Shown: positions 8,496-17,486, counted from the first letter of the stretch. The stretch: DNA of 64,000 nucleotides from Providencia heimbachae ATCC 35613 (GCF_001655055.1 NZ_LXEW01000038.1:62001-126000); one strand, 5' to 3'. Translations and numbers: made by a program. Notes: a model not told the origin generated them from the sequence alone.

Positions 8496-8509
8496 TTGAT
8501 ACATATCAA
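8496..8509. promoter_or_regulatory. FNR box upstream of arcA
   Basis: TTGATACATATCAA matches the FNR consensus TTGAT-N4-ATCAA at all ten specified positions. It lies about 260 bp before the arcA start, in keeping with anaerobic activation of arcA by FNR known in E. coli. Confidence 0.7.
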
Positions 8510-9064
8510 AATCAATTGTAGCACGTTAACAAAAATTGTTAGGTAGAGAATTATATAAATTAACAGAGCATTTAGGTATCAGATAGAGGCTAAAAATATC
8601 GGATAGGTTCAAGGAAGGGGCTGGCTTTGGTATGGAAATAAACAACTAAGCGATAAGCCACCTAAATATACCATTATAAATTATATCGGATTTGTGACTT
8701 GGCTCTTATTCTGAATGGTTATAACAAGCGGTATCAATGGGTGCATGATTTTACTGTTATCAACCCAAGATACTAATGAATTAAGTTGGGGCGATTTTTT
8801 ATCGTTATAAGTGTGTTCATTTGGATATTTTATTTCTGTTTTTTCTTTTTAATTACATTTTATTTACATAATGACGTTTGTGCCGCTCAAAAATATTTAT
8901 CGAGATAGTGCAATATCCACATAAGATATAATCTTAGAGATAGATTAGATAAGTAAATTGACTCGGCGGCTAAAAAAGGGAATTGGTTACCCTAAGTTAT
9001 ATTTTTAGCTTGCTTATTGAATGATTTTTCGCATTTTTGCTTTTAGAATAAAAAGGGAGCAAAA

Positions 9065-9112
9065 ATGAATAAAAATTATGTTTGCTTATTTTATAACCAT
9101 AAAAACAAATAA
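9065..9112 (+). CDS. Possible 15-residue ORF with strong ribosome-binding site
   Basis: ATG at 9065 is preceded by AAGGGAGC at good spacing and encodes MNKNYVCLFYNHKNK before TAA. No clear promoter spacing or terminator supports it and I know no homologue. It may be chance in AT-rich DNA. Confidence 0.2.
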   Translation: MNKNYVCLFYNHKNK

Positions 9113-9269
9113 ATATCTAAAAAAATATATTCCTAATTATTTTGAATTATGTAGCGATTAAATCTACTGTGCGATTTCAATCTCACTATTTGTGGGGGTA
9201 TTTCTTTTTTAACTAGAAGATTTCACATTGAAAATAGATGCTTTTTTATGTGATCTTGAGCAAAAAAAT

Positions 9270-9298
9270 TTGACATTTTTGGTCAATTGCTTTAACCG
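9270..9298 (+). promoter_or_regulatory. thr operon promoter
   Basis: TTGACA (9270-9275), a 17-bp spacer and TAACCG (9293-9298). The layout copies the E. coli thr promoter, whose -10 is also a poor TAACC-type hexamer. A TATAAG at 9299-9304 is an alternative -10 without a well-placed -35. Confidence 0.6.
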
Positions 9299-9339
9299 TA
9301 TAAGGAGAAAGCTAATGAATCAAGAGACAGACAGAATCT

Positions 9340-9408
9340 ATGCGTAATATCAGCCTGACAACGATTATTATTACCACCACCGTAACCACAGGAAACGGGG
9401 CGGGCTGA
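9340..9408 (+). CDS. thrL: thr operon leader peptide ThrL
   Basis: 22-residue attenuation peptide [22 protein letters not shown] with seven Thr and four Ile codons, ending in the same GNGAG as E. coli ThrL. Ribosome stalling at these codons when charged tRNA-Thr or tRNA-Ile is scarce favours an antiterminator, allowing thrABC transcription. The start ATG at 9340 has only a weak ribosome-binding site. A 10-codon ORF (9315-9347) with a strong AAGGAG overlaps the thrL start in another frame. Confidence 0.92.
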   Translation: MRNISLTTIIITTTVTTGNGAG

Positions 9409-9430
9409 CGCATCCAAAAAATAAAAACGA

Positions 9431-9466
9431 AAAAGCCCGCATCCAACAAGATGTGGGTTTTTTTTT
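9431..9466 (+). terminator. thr attenuator terminator
   Basis: CCCGCATC / GATGTGGG stem (9436-9443, 9450-9457) followed by nine T. The CGGGCTGACGCATCC segment at the end of thrL can compete for the left arm, as expected for an attenuator. Confidence 0.88.
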
Positions 9467-9491
9467 GGCGCTAATTCAGGAGAGAAATACC

Positions 9492-11951
9492 ATGCGTGTG
9501 CTTAAATTTGGCGGTACTTCGGTTGCAAATGACCAACGGGTACTCAATGTTGCTGACATCGCGGAGAGCAAGTTAGCGGATGGACAAGTGGCTCTGGTGT
9601 TATCAGCACCGGCAAAAATCACTAACCATCTGGTTGCTATGATTGAAAAAACAGTTGCAGGTCAAGATGTCATCACGCATGTGAATGATGCCGAAATGAT
9701 TTTTGCAAATCTTTTAAAGGGACTAAAAGAGCAACAACCCGGTTTTGATTATGAAAAACTAAAGAAACTGACTGAACAAGAATTCGCGCAAATTAAACAA
9801 GTACTGCATGGTATTACTCTTCTCGGCCAATGTCCTGATAGCATCAATGCATCGATAATCTGTCGGGGTGAAAAATTATCGATTGCCATTATGGAGTCAG
9901 TATTAAAGGCTCGTGGTCACAAGGTCACGGTAATTAACCCGGTTGAAAGCTTGCTTGCCAATGGGCATTATCTTGAATCCACCGTTGATATCAATGAATC
10001 CACAAAGCGCATTGCTGAATTAAATATCCCTAAAGATCACTTTATTTTGATGGCTGGCTTCACGGCGGGCAATAATAAAGGAGAGCTTGTCGTCTTAGGG
10101 CGTAATGGATCCGATTATTCGGCTGCTGTTTTAGCGGCTTGTTTACGTGCCGATTGTTGTGAAATTTGGACCGATGTGGATGGCGTTTATACTTGTGACC
10201 CACGCCTAGTACCGGATGCAAGGTTACTGAAAGGTATGTCCTATCGAGAAGCGATGGAGCTTTCGTATTTTGGTGCCAAAGTTCTCCACCCTCGCACTAT
10301 CGCGCCAATTGCGCAATTTCAAATTCCTTGTCTAATTAAAAATACAACCAACCCAAGTGCGCCAGGCACATTAATAGGTAATGGCCAAACGGATGACAGC
10401 ACGCCAGTCAAAGGGATTACTAACTTAAATGATATGGCGATGATCAACGTATCAGGCCCTGGTATGAAAGGGATGGTGGGAATGGCTGCCCGCATTTTCT
10501 CTGTGATGTCGCGTAAAGGAATTTCGGTCGTTCTGATCACTCAGTCCTCTTCTGAATATAGCATTAGTTTTTGTGTGCCACAGGGGGAACTGCAACGTGC
10601 TCGTGCTGCACTTGAAGAAGAGTTCTATTTGGAACTTAAAGATGGCGTATTAGAGCCGCTCGATATTATGGAGCAGCTCGCTATCATTTCTGTTGTTGGT
10701 GATGGTATGCGTACACTGAAAGGCATCTCAGCGCGTTTCTTCTCGGCATTGACTCGTGGCAACATTAATATCGTTGCCATTGCTCAGGGCTCGTCAGAGC
10801 GCTCTATTTCAGCGGTTATTGCCAATGAATCAGCGACTGCCGCAGTCCGTTTATGTCATCAGATGCTATTCAATGCGGAACAAATCATTGAAGCCTTTAT
10901 TGTGGGCATCGGTGGTGTGGGTAATGCATTGATTGAACAAATCCGTCGCCAGCAACAATGGTTGAAACAAAAGCATATCGACTTGCGTGTTTGCGGTATC
11001 GCAAACTCAAGGGCAATGTTGACCAATATGCAGGGTATTGATCTGGCGAATTGGAAAGAAGAATTAGCTCAAGCTAAAGAGCCTTTTAGTTTAAGTCGCT
11101 TGATTCGATTAGAGCGTGAATATCACTTTTTAAATCCTGTGATTGTTGACTGTACTTCGAACCAAGAAATTGCTGAACAGTATGTGAATTTCTTGAACGA
11201 TGGTTTTAACGTTGTAACACCGAACAAAAAAGCCAATACATTATCGATGGACTATTACCATCAACTGCGTGTCGCGACAGAGAAATCTAAACGTAAATTC
11301 CTCTATGATACTAACGTTGGTGCGGGGTTGCCGGTTATTGAAAATCTGCAAAATTTACTTAATGCAGGGGATGAACTGGCTCACTTTAGCGGGATCCTTT
11401 CCGGTTCACTGTCCTTTATCTTTGGTAAACTTGATGAAGGTATGTCGTTATCCGCGGCAACAACCCTTGCGAAAGAAAAAGGCTTTACTGAGCCAGACCC
11501 ACGTGATGATTTATCCGGTATGGATGTTGCACGTAAATTGTTGATCCTTGCTCGTGAAGCAGGCTATGAATTAGAACTTAACGATATTGAAATAGAACCT
11601 GTTTTACCTGCTGATTTCGATAGTTCTGGAAGTGTGATTGAGTTTATGGCGCGCTTACCACAACTTGATGAGCAATTTGCTCAGCGTATAAAAGCGGCAG
11701 AAGCAGAAGAAAAAGTGTTACGCTATGTGGGTCTGATTGAAGAAGGCCGTTGCCAAGTTAAAATGGTTGCTGTTGATGGTAATGATCCGCTCTTCAAGGT
11801 GAAAAATGGCGAAAACGCACTGGCTTTCTATACGCGATATTATCAACCAATTCCTTTAGTACTAAGAGGTTACGGTGCTGGTAATGATGTTACTGCTGCT
11901 GGTGTATTTGCAGATATGTTACGTACCCTGTCATGGAAATTGGGAGTTTAA
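9492..11951 (+). CDS. thrA: Bifunctional aspartokinase I / homoserine dehydrogenase I
   Basis: Catalyses phosphorylation of aspartate and reduction of aspartate semialdehyde to homoserine, and is feedback-inhibited by threonine. 819 residues: N-terminal amino-acid kinase domain (KFGGTSVAN at 4-12), two ACT domains (about 315-460), and a C-terminal homoserine dehydrogenase with the NAD(P) motif [13 protein letters not shown] (about 466-478). Start ATG 9492 follows CAGGAGAGAAATACC. An in-frame upstream reading from 9453 lies in the attenuator and is rejected. First gene of thrABC; attenuation by thrL. Confidence 0.97.
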   Translation: MRVLKFGGTSVANDQRVLNVADIAESKLADGQVALVLSAPAKITNHLVAMIEKTVAGQDVITHVNDAEMIFANLLKGLKEQQPGFDYEKLKKLTEQEFAQIKQVLHGITLLGQCPDSINASIICRGEKLSIAIMESVLKARGHKVTVINPVESLLANGHYLESTVDINESTKRIAELNIPKDHFILMAGFTAGNNKGELVVLGRNGSDYSAAVLAACLRADCCEIWTDVDGVYTCDPRLVPDARLLKGMSYREAMELSYFGAKVLHPRTIAPIAQFQIPCLIKNTTNPSAPGTLIGNGQTDDSTPVKGITNLNDMAMINVSGPGMKGMVGMAARIFSVMSRKGISVVLITQSSSEYSISFCVPQGELQRARAALEEEFYLELKDGVLEPLDIMEQLAIISVVGDGMRTLKGISARFFSALTRGNINIVAIAQGSSERSISAVIANESATAAVRLCHQMLFNAEQIIEAFIVGIGGVGNALIEQIRRQQQWLKQKHIDLRVCGIANSRAMLTNMQGIDLANWKEELAQAKEPFSLSRLIRLEREYHFLNPVIVDCTSNQEIAEQYVNFLNDGFNVVTPNKKANTLSMDYYHQLRVATEKSKRKFLYDTNVGAGLPVIENLQNLLNAGDELAHFSGILSGSLSFIFGKLDEGMSLSAATTLAKEKGFTEPDPRDDLSGMDVARKLLILAREAGYELELNDIEIEPVLPADFDSSGSVIEFMARLPQLDEQFAQRIKAAEAEEKVLRYVGLIEEGRCQVKMVAVDGNDPLFKVKNGENALAFYTRYYQPIPLVLRGYGAGNDVTAAGVFADMLRTLSWKLGV

Positions 11952-11954
11952 GAA

Positions 11955-12884
11955 GTGATTAAAGTTTATGCACCCGCTTCAATTGGTAATGTTAGCGTCG
12001 GGTTTGATGTGCTTGGTGCGGCTGTATCGCCAGCAGATGGCTCATTATTAGGTGATTGTGTCACCGTTGAGGCTGCGGAGACCTTTTCTCTGACAAATAA
12101 GGGAACATTCGTTTCGAAGCTGCCTAAAAAAAATGAACACAATATTGTTTATCAGTGCTGGCAATTATTTTGTGAACGCCTTGGCAAACAGCTCAATGTT
12201 GCGATGACCCTCGAAAAAAATATGCCAATTGGTTCAGGACTCGGCTCAAGTGCTTGTTCTGTTGTGGCGGCATTGATGGCTCTGAATGAATTTGCTGATA
12301 AGCCTTTTGATCAAACCCAACTATTAGGCATGATGGGGGAATTAGAGGGGAGAATTTCAGGTAGTGTGCATTATGATAATGTAGCACCTTGTTATTTAGG
12401 TGGTTTGCAACTAATTATCGAGCAAAATAGTATTATTTCTCAGCCAGTGCCGGCCTTCGAAAATTGGTATTGGGTGATGGCATACCCAGGAATAAAAGTC
12501 TCAACAGCAGAGGCGAGAGCGATCTTACCAAATAGTTATCCACGCCATGATATTGTCAACCATGGGCGCTATTTATCGGGCTTTATTCATGCATGTCATA
12601 CTAACCAACCATTGCTTGCAGCGACGATGATCCAAGATGTCGTTGCTGAACCTTACCGTACTCAATTGCTACCGGGCTTCGCTGAAGCACGCCAAAATGC
12701 GAAAGAAATCGGGGCATTGGCTTGTGGTATTTCAGGCTCAGGGCCAACACTATTTGCTATTTGCGATGATAAAGTTATCGCAGAAAAAATGGCAGACTAT
12801 TTGCAACAACATTACATTCAGAATAATGAAGGCTTTGTGCATATCTGCCGTTTGGATCTCGCAGGGGCAAGGATAATAGGGTAA
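11955..12884 (+). CDS. thrB: Homoserine kinase
   Basis: GHMP-family kinase converting homoserine to O-phosphohomoserine. 309 residues, as in E. coli. The ATP-binding motif [12 protein letters not shown] (about 90-101) and the C-terminal [12 protein letters not shown] loop are intact. The GTG start is 3 nt after the thrA stop, with GGGAG in the end of thrA as ribosome-binding site, implying translational coupling. Confidence 0.96.
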   Translation: MIKVYAPASIGNVSVGFDVLGAAVSPADGSLLGDCVTVEAAETFSLTNKGTFVSKLPKKNEHNIVYQCWQLFCERLGKQLNVAMTLEKNMPIGSGLGSSACSVVAALMALNEFADKPFDQTQLLGMMGELEGRISGSVHYDNVAPCYLGGLQLIIEQNSIISQPVPAFENWYWVMAYPGIKVSTAEARAILPNSYPRHDIVNHGRYLSGFIHACHTNQPLLAATMIQDVVAEPYRTQLLPGFAEARQNAKEIGALACGISGSGPTLFAICDDKVIAEKMADYLQQHYIQNNEGFVHICRLDLAGARIIG

Positions 12885-12887
12885 ACG

Positions 12888-14183
12888 ATGAAACTGTATA
12901 ATTTAAAAGATAACAATGAACAAGTCAGCTTCGCGCAAGCAGTAAAACAAGGACTTGGTAAGCAGCAAGGTCTGTTTTTTCCACAAGACTTACCTGAATT
13001 TAGTGCGGACGAAATAAACGAATTATTAAAATTAGATTTTGTCACGCGCAGTAGCCGTATTTTAAGTGCATTTATTGGTGAGGAAATACCTCAAGATGAA
13101 TTAGCCGCAAGGGTTAAAACAGCTTTTGCTTTTCCTGCACCTATCGCAAAAGTGGAAGATGATATTGCAACATTGGAACTTTATCACGGCCCAACGTTAG
13201 CATTTAAAGACTTTGGTGGGCGCTTTATGGCGCAGGCGCTGGGGCAAGTTGCAGAGGGGTTGCCTGTTACCATTTTAACGGCAACTTCAGGGGATACTGG
13301 CGCGGCGGTTGCTCATGCTTTTTATCGTTTGAATAACGTGCAAGTTGTTATCTTGTATCCAGAAGGGAAAATTAGCCCACTACAAGAAAAACTATTTTGT
13401 ACATTAGGTGAAAATATTCACACCGTTGCAATCAAAGATGACTTTGATGCATGTCAGGCACTGGTAAAGCAATCATTTGATGATGAAGAGCTCAAAAAAG
13501 CGCTGTATTTAAATTCAGCTAACTCTATCAACATTAGCCGTTTATTGGCGCAAATTTGTTATTACTTTGAAGCAGTTGCCCAAATTCCTGAAGAGAAACG
13601 TTCACAGTTGGTGATTTCTGTTCCAAGTGGTAACTTTGGTGATTTAACGGCAGGATTATTAGCCAAATCAATGGGGCTGCCCGTTAAGCGCTTTATTGCT
13701 GCAACCAATGTGAATAATACGGTTCCTCGTTATTTAGTTGATGGCCAATGGAAACCGCATCAAACGGTAGCAACACTGTCGAATGCAATGGATGTTAGCC
13801 AACCCAATAACTGGCCACGTATTGAAGAATTATTCCGTCGTAAGGGATGGTCATTAAAAGAATTAGGTTACGGCACGGTGAATGATGAAGTAACAAAAGA
13901 AACGGTACGTGAACTTGATAAAAAAGGTTATTTATCAGAGCCGCATGCAGCCGTTGCTTATCGAGTACTACGTGACCAGCTGCAAGATGGCGAGTATGGC
14001 TTATTCTTAGGCACCGCGCACCCAGCTAAGTTTAAAGAGAGTGTCGAGGCTATCTTAAATAAAGAGCTACCGTTACCAAAAGAGCTTGCAGAGCGTGCAG
14101 AGTTACCCTTGTTGTCACACTTTTTACCTTCTGATTTTGCAAAATTACGTGAGTTTCTAATGAAGCTTGCACCTAAGCAATAA
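12888..14183 (+). CDS. thrC: Threonine synthase
   Basis: PLP enzyme that turns O-phosphohomoserine into threonine. 431 residues. The PLP-binding lysine is K107 in LAFKDFGGR, and the phosphate loop is in SVPSGNFGDLTAG. The gene starts 3 nt after thrB and ends the operon at a strong hairpin (14199-14228). The accessory block carrying the cus genes begins just beyond. Confidence 0.97.
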   Translation: MKLYNLKDNNEQVSFAQAVKQGLGKQQGLFFPQDLPEFSADEINELLKLDFVTRSSRILSAFIGEEIPQDELAARVKTAFAFPAPIAKVEDDIATLELYHGPTLAFKDFGGRFMAQALGQVAEGLPVTILTATSGDTGAAVAHAFYRLNNVQVVILYPEGKISPLQEKLFCTLGENIHTVAIKDDFDACQALVKQSFDDEELKKALYLNSANSINISRLLAQICYYFEAVAQIPEEKRSQLVISVPSGNFGDLTAGLLAKSMGLPVKRFIAATNVNNTVPRYLVDGQWKPHQTVATLSNAMDVSQPNNWPRIEELFRRKGWSLKELGYGTVNDEVTKETVRELDKKGYLSEPHAAVAYRVLRDQLQDGEYGLFLGTAHPAKFKESVEAILNKELPLPKELAERAELPLLSHFLPSDFAKLREFLMKLAPKQ

Positions 14184-14198
14184 TCGAAAATATAAATA

Positions 14199-14228
14199 AA
14201 AACGGAAGCTTAGGCTTCCGTTTTTATT
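14199..14228. terminator. Bidirectional terminator between thrC and the Gly-rich genes
   Basis: AACGGAAGC-TTAG-GCTTCCGTT (14201-14222) flanked by T-rich tracts on both strands, so it can end thrABC and also the convergent Gly/Asn-rich genes. Confidence 0.85.
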
Positions 14229-14285
14229 TGAACGAGGAAGCCTAAAAAAAATGATCCATATTACGACATCACTGATTATTTTTAT

Positions 14286-14939
14286 TTAGGTTGAGCTGAT
14301 CCCGTTAGAACCATTTTGCCCTCCATTAGAACCGCCTCGACCGCCTTTTCCTCCTTGACCCCCTGTTGAGCTTGAATTGCCACCATTGCCACCATTCCCA
14401 TTACCGGAACCATCCCCTCCATCGCCTCCATTCCCTCCGTTTTGCCCCCCATTACCGCCATTTCCACCGTTTCCATTCGCTGAACCACTGCCGCCATTAC
14501 CGCCATTCCCACGCCCATCTCCATTACCGCCATGGCCACCGTTACCTCCGTTGATACCACCACTTCCTCCATTGCCACCATTCCCATTACTCCCTGGAGA
14601 AGCGTTTCCACCATTACTACCGTTACCGTTTACTCCCCCATTACCGCCATTTCCACCATTTTGACCTTCACCGCCAGAACCGCCATGACCACTGCCAGAA
14701 TTTTGGCCGTTTTGACCATTATTGCCATTGCTTCCGTTATTCGCATTATGACTTTGAGCATGAAATTTTTTACTGTTCATTTGGATGCATAGCTTTTTAA
14801 TGGGTATTTCAATTATGCTTGATGAGTTATTTAAGGAAGGGCAGGTTAGTGAATTTTGTATTAAGGGCATTGAGTTACTTGATGCAGTCGCGATAATAAA
14901 AAGTAATGCACTAAATAATAATATAATTTTATAAATCAT
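14286..14939 (-). CDS. Exported Gly/Asn-repeat protein, unknown function
   Basis: I do not recognise a characterised homologue. 217 residues from ATG 14939, chosen because GGAG lies 6 nt upstream; ATG 14951 is four codons earlier and overlaps that site. A hydrophobic signal segment (about residues 4-20) leads to a short globular-looking stretch with C33 and C47. From about residue 62 to the end there is an almost pure Gly/Asn/Ser tract built on NGGNGG and related triplets, ending NGISST. Composition suggests a polyproline-II-like or disordered secreted or surface polymer. It follows the related 81-residue gene at a 55-nt gap and is probably cotranscribed. Repeat-driven length variation is likely. 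Confidence 0.7.
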   Translation of the reverse strand: MIYKIILLFSALLFIIATASSNSMPLIQNSLTCPSLNNSSSIIEIPIKKLCIQMNSKKFHAQSHNANNGSNGNNGQNGQNSGSGHGGSGGEGQNGGNGGNGGVNGNGSNGGNASPGSNGNGGNGGSGGINGGNGGHGGNGDGRGNGGNGGSGSANGNGGNGGNGGQNGGNGGDGGDGSGNGNGGNGGNSSSTGGQGGKGGRGGSNGGQNGSNGISST

Positions 14940-14942
14940 ATG

Positions 14943-14975
14943 TTTCTCCATTCCCCCTCTTATGAGGGAGGGGGA
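14943..14975 (-). other. GC-rich hairpin between the two Gly/Asn-repeat genes
   Basis: ATTCCCCCTC and its exact complement GAGGGGGAAT (10-bp arms, 14951-14974 region) form a hairpin just upstream of the 217-residue ORF. No T tract follows, so it is not a classical terminator. It may stabilise or separate the two messages or limit access to the downstream ribosome-binding site. Confidence 0.5.
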
Positions 14976-14994
14976 ATAAAATTAATGAGACAAT

Positions 14995-15240
14995 TTAATT
15001 ACCATTACCACCATTACCGCCGTTTCCACCATTCCCCCCGTTACCTCCGTCATTACTGTTACCGCCACTACCCCCGTGTCCGCCATTACCACCATTACCG
15101 CCATTATTTTTAAAATAATCAATGGAGATTTGGCTTGATATTAATTTGGCTTGTTGATGTAGAGATGAGCTTTTAATATTATTTGCAGATGCTAATAGTG
15201 GGAATAATAAAGTTAAAAATATAATAGATACTTTTTTCAT
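14995..15240 (-). CDS. Small exported GGN-repeat protein, unknown function
   Basis: 81 residues, not recognised. Signal peptide MKKVSIIFLTLLFPLLASA, then a short helical region (KSSSLHQQAKLISSQISI) and from about residue 45 a tail made almost entirely of NGG triplets (NNGGNGGNGGHGGSGG and further). Start 15240 has AGAGGT as ribosome-binding site; an in-frame ATG 13 codons earlier would place a charged tail before the signal peptide. It resembles the neighbouring 217-residue protein in architecture, suggesting duplication or joint function. No metal-ligand pattern beyond single His residues is seen. Confidence 0.7.
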   Translation of the reverse strand: MKKVSIIFLTLLFPLLASANNIKSSSLHQQAKLISSQISIDYFKNNGGNGGNGGHGGSGGNSNDGGNGGNGGNGGNGGNGN

Positions 15241-15449
15241 ATAAATACCTCTGGTTAGCTTGGATTTAATTAACTGCATGGAGAGTGTAATTTATCAGAG
15301 GTAATAATCAATAAGCGATTAAGGTAATCACGTAATTAAATTTATGGATGGAGGTGTGAAAGTTAATAATATAGTTTATTTATGTTTTTTGATTATATAT
15401 TTATTTCTATTATGGATTTTGGCTTTACTTGTCCATTAGTGTAGGGTTA

Positions 15450-15491
15450 AATAAAAAGCCATATTATTAATAAATAACTAATATGGCTTAG
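15450..15491 (-). terminator. Terminator of the triple-repeat exported protein gene
   Basis: AGCCATATTA / TAATATGGCT arms (15457-15466, 15479-15488), followed on the minus strand by CTTTTTAT. It lies just after the stop at 15499. Confidence 0.75.
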
Positions 15492-15498
15492 AGGGTAA

Positions 15499-15966
15499 TT
15501 AGTTCATTTGTTTTAAGTGGTCAGCTATCTCGCGTTGAATTGTTTCTGATGCGCTATTATTACGCAAAGATAACATCACTATGGCTTTCTCATGTTCATT
15601 CATATCAGCAAATGTTTTAGCCGTTTCTGATGGGCTATTCTTGAAGTTTGATGATTGTTGTTGATGTTTTTTTATCATTTTATCCATCATAGGAGAGGTG
15701 TTATTTTCTGAAAAACTGAGTGAAATTGCTGTTTGAGCATGGCTGTCTAAATCATTAAATTTTTCACCTTGAGCAATATTGCTATCTACTCTAATACCGG
15801 CTTGATTTAAATGGCCTTTAATTGCTTTTTGGTTTGATACTGAAGTATTGTTTTCAGTAAACATTAATGCAGTTGCAGCATTGGTGTGCATATTAATATC
15901 AGTTTGTGCCTGAGCAATGTTAAATGTGAAAAGAGATAGACTCAGTGCAAAAATAATCTGTTTCAT
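15499..15966 (-). CDS. Exported triple-repeat protein, candidate CusR-regulated; unknown function
   Basis: I recognise no family. 155 residues: signal peptide with cleavage after AQA (residue 20), then three homologous units at about 26-55, 73-104 and 121-153. Units 1 and 2 share A-T-A-x-x-x-x-F-x-E-N-N-T-S followed by K-x-I-K-x-H. Unit 3 is more diverged (LSLRNNSAS...EIADHLKQ). Each unit looks like two short helices around an Asn-rich turn. No Cys; several Met and one His per unit close to its C-terminal end. The gene lies 131 bp downstream of cusS but has its own promoter: TATTAT on the minus strand (16006-16011) with a CusR-like box at 16042-16063. A periplasmic role in copper/silver stress is inferred from this site and the position, not from sequence similarity. 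Confidence 0.8.
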   Translation of the reverse strand: MKQIIFALSLSLFTFNIAQAQTDINMHTNAATALMFTENNTSVSNQKAIKGHLNQAGIRVDSNIAQGEKFNDLDSHAQTAISLSFSENNTSPMMDKMIKKHQQQSSNFKNSPSETAKTFADMNEHEKAIVMLSLRNNSASETIQREIADHLKQMN

Positions 15967-16041
15967 GGTAAATCCTTATTGAATGAAATGAATTTCGTTG
16001 TGGCTATAATAAGGTTTTACTTCTGTCATAATGCTGACAGG

Positions 16042-16063
16042 TAAATGACAAAATTGCCATTTA
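16042..16063 (-). promoter_or_regulatory. CusR-like box upstream of the triple-repeat protein gene
   Basis: AAATGACAA-AA-TTGCCATTT matches 17 of 20 informative positions of the CusR box (AAAATGACAA-N2-TTGTCATTTT). Its centre is 44 bp from the centre of the TATTAT -10 at 16006-16011, the same offset as for cusC. Confidence 0.65.
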
Positions 16064-16097
16064 CCACTATTATGATAAAAACTAAATTTTATAACTT

Positions 16098-17486
16098 TTA
16101 TATGGTATTAGGTATAAATAAAGTAAATCGGGTGGAATAACTATCCGAAGTTACTTTAATTGACCCCTTGTGCGCTAAAATAATTGATTTTACGATGGCT
16201 AAGCCAATACCACTGCCTTCATTTTTACGTTGTCTGGATTGATCAACTCGATAAAAACGGTCAAAGATTTTAGGTAAATGCGCCTCTGGGATTTTTTGAC
16301 CTGGATTACTAATAATAATTTCAATTCCATTTTTTAGATTTGAAATATTAATACTAATCGAGTCTCCTTTAGGAGTATAACGAATTGCGTTAGAGAGCAA
16401 ATTCGTTATTGCCCTTCTCAACATATCCTTATCCGCGAATATAAGCTGAGCCTCACCGATCAACTTAAGTTTTATCTCATTATCTTCAGCTAAAAATTCA
16501 AAATAATCGAAAATTAATTCTATTTCAGTTTTGATATTGATCAGTTTCTTTTCGGGAATAAGCATATTATCGTCAGCTTGTGCTAAAAAAAGCATATCCG
16601 AAATCATACGAGAAAGTCGATTGTATTCTTCTAAATTTGAGTAGAGAACTTCTACTAACTCTTCTTTCGTGCGATTTTTATTTAATGATATCTGCGTTTC
16701 TGTCATTAAGTTGGTAATAGGCGTTCGCATTTCATGGGCAATATCGGCAGAGAAATTAGTTTGCCGAACAAAAACATCTTCAATTTTAACTAACATTTGA
16801 TTAAATGAAATAGTTAATTGCTTTAGTTCATTTGGCACCGTCTCAGGGTCTAAGCGAATACTGAGATTCTCAGATGTAACAGTTTTAATTTTATCACTCA
16901 CATCTTTTAATGGTTTTAAGCCGTTTATAACTAATATATAGACTACAAAAATAGTGAATAAGCACAGTACAATTGCGCTAATGATTAAGCTATTAATTAG
17001 AGAATTGAGATAGTCATGATGAAAATTAAGGGATAGAGCAGTAACCAATCGGTATTGCTTTGGGGTGCTATCAAAATTAACATCGATATAAGACTCTGAT
17101 AATCGGTAGTTCTCCAAATATTGTTCAGTATTATTTTTTGCTGGATTATATTCTTTTAGTCGTTGAATAATATCACTATCGGCATTAGGTGAGGCTAATA
17201 CATTACCCTCATTATCATCAAGATAAACAATAATATCTTGATGTTCGCTAACAATTGTTTTTATACGATTTAAATGCTCATTTTTAGGATGAGTGTTTTC
17301 ACTTAATAACCCGCTGATGGTTAAATTCATTTGATTCAGAGTGTATTCATCTTGTTGTTTAAAATGTAAAACAACGGAATTGATCATGATCCAACTGAAT
17401 AATAATAAGGCAAGAGATAGAGCTATGCTGATCAAAAAAATGAGACGGGTAGAAATAGATATTGGTGATTTAAATAATTTACTCAT
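16098..17486 (-). CDS. cusS: Copper/silver sensor histidine kinase CusS
   Basis: Inner-membrane sensor that phosphorylates CusR when periplasmic Cu(I) or Ag(I) rises. 462 residues: TM1 about 13-36, periplasmic loop 37-162, TM2 about 163-187, HAMP, H-box with H251 in [14 protein letters not shown], then N, G1 and G2 boxes ([27 protein letters not shown]). The ATG overlaps the end of cusR by 8 nt (GATGAGTAA). The periplasmic loop has scattered His (H41, H66, H71, H82, H156, H157) but no Met/His-rich run like that remembered in E. coli CusS. Orthology is supported by neighbouring cusR and cusCFBA and by the CusR box. Confidence 0.92.
   Translation of the reverse strand: MSKLFKSPISISTRLIFLISIALSLALLLFSWIMINSVVLHFKQQDEYTLNQMNLTISGLLSENTHPKNEHLNRIKTIVSEHQDIIVYLDDNEGNVLASPNADSDIIQRLKEYNPAKNNTEQYLENYRLSESYIDVNFDSTPKQYRLVTALSLNFHHDYLNSLINSLIISAIVLCLFTIFVVYILVINGLKPLKDVSDKIKTVTSENLSIRLDPETVPNELKQLTISFNQMLVKIEDVFVRQTNFSADIAHEMRTPITNLMTETQISLNKNRTKEELVEVLYSNLEEYNRLSRMISDMLFLAQADDNMLIPEKKLINIKTEIELIFDYFEFLAEDNEIKLKLIGEAQLIFADKDMLRRAITNLLSNAIRYTPKGDSISINISNLKNGIEIIISNPGQKIPEAHLPKIFDRFYRVDQSRQRKNEGSGIGLAIVKSIILAHKGSIKVTSDSYSTRFTLFIPNTI

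Larger units (their letters stand above)
8239..9269. other. Long AT-rich intergenic region between arcA and the thr operon
   Basis: About 1 kb without a convincing gene. It holds the arcA promoter region with an FNR box (8496-8509) and runs of T/A-rich DNA. A 15-codon ORF at 9065-9112 has a good ribosome-binding site but no homology I recognise. E. coli carries the small gene yjjY here; I see no equivalent. Confidence 0.6.

Noticed and set aside
9453-9491. Longer thrA start
   Set aside because: It would begin inside the attenuator T tract. ATG 9492 has a proper ribosome-binding site and matches ThrA.
14282-14664. Pro-rich plus-strand and Met/Val-rich minus-strand ORFs over the Gly/Asn repeat gene
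   Set aside because: They are other frames of the NGG-coding repeat. They lack signal peptides and ribosome-binding sites, whereas the chosen frame has both.
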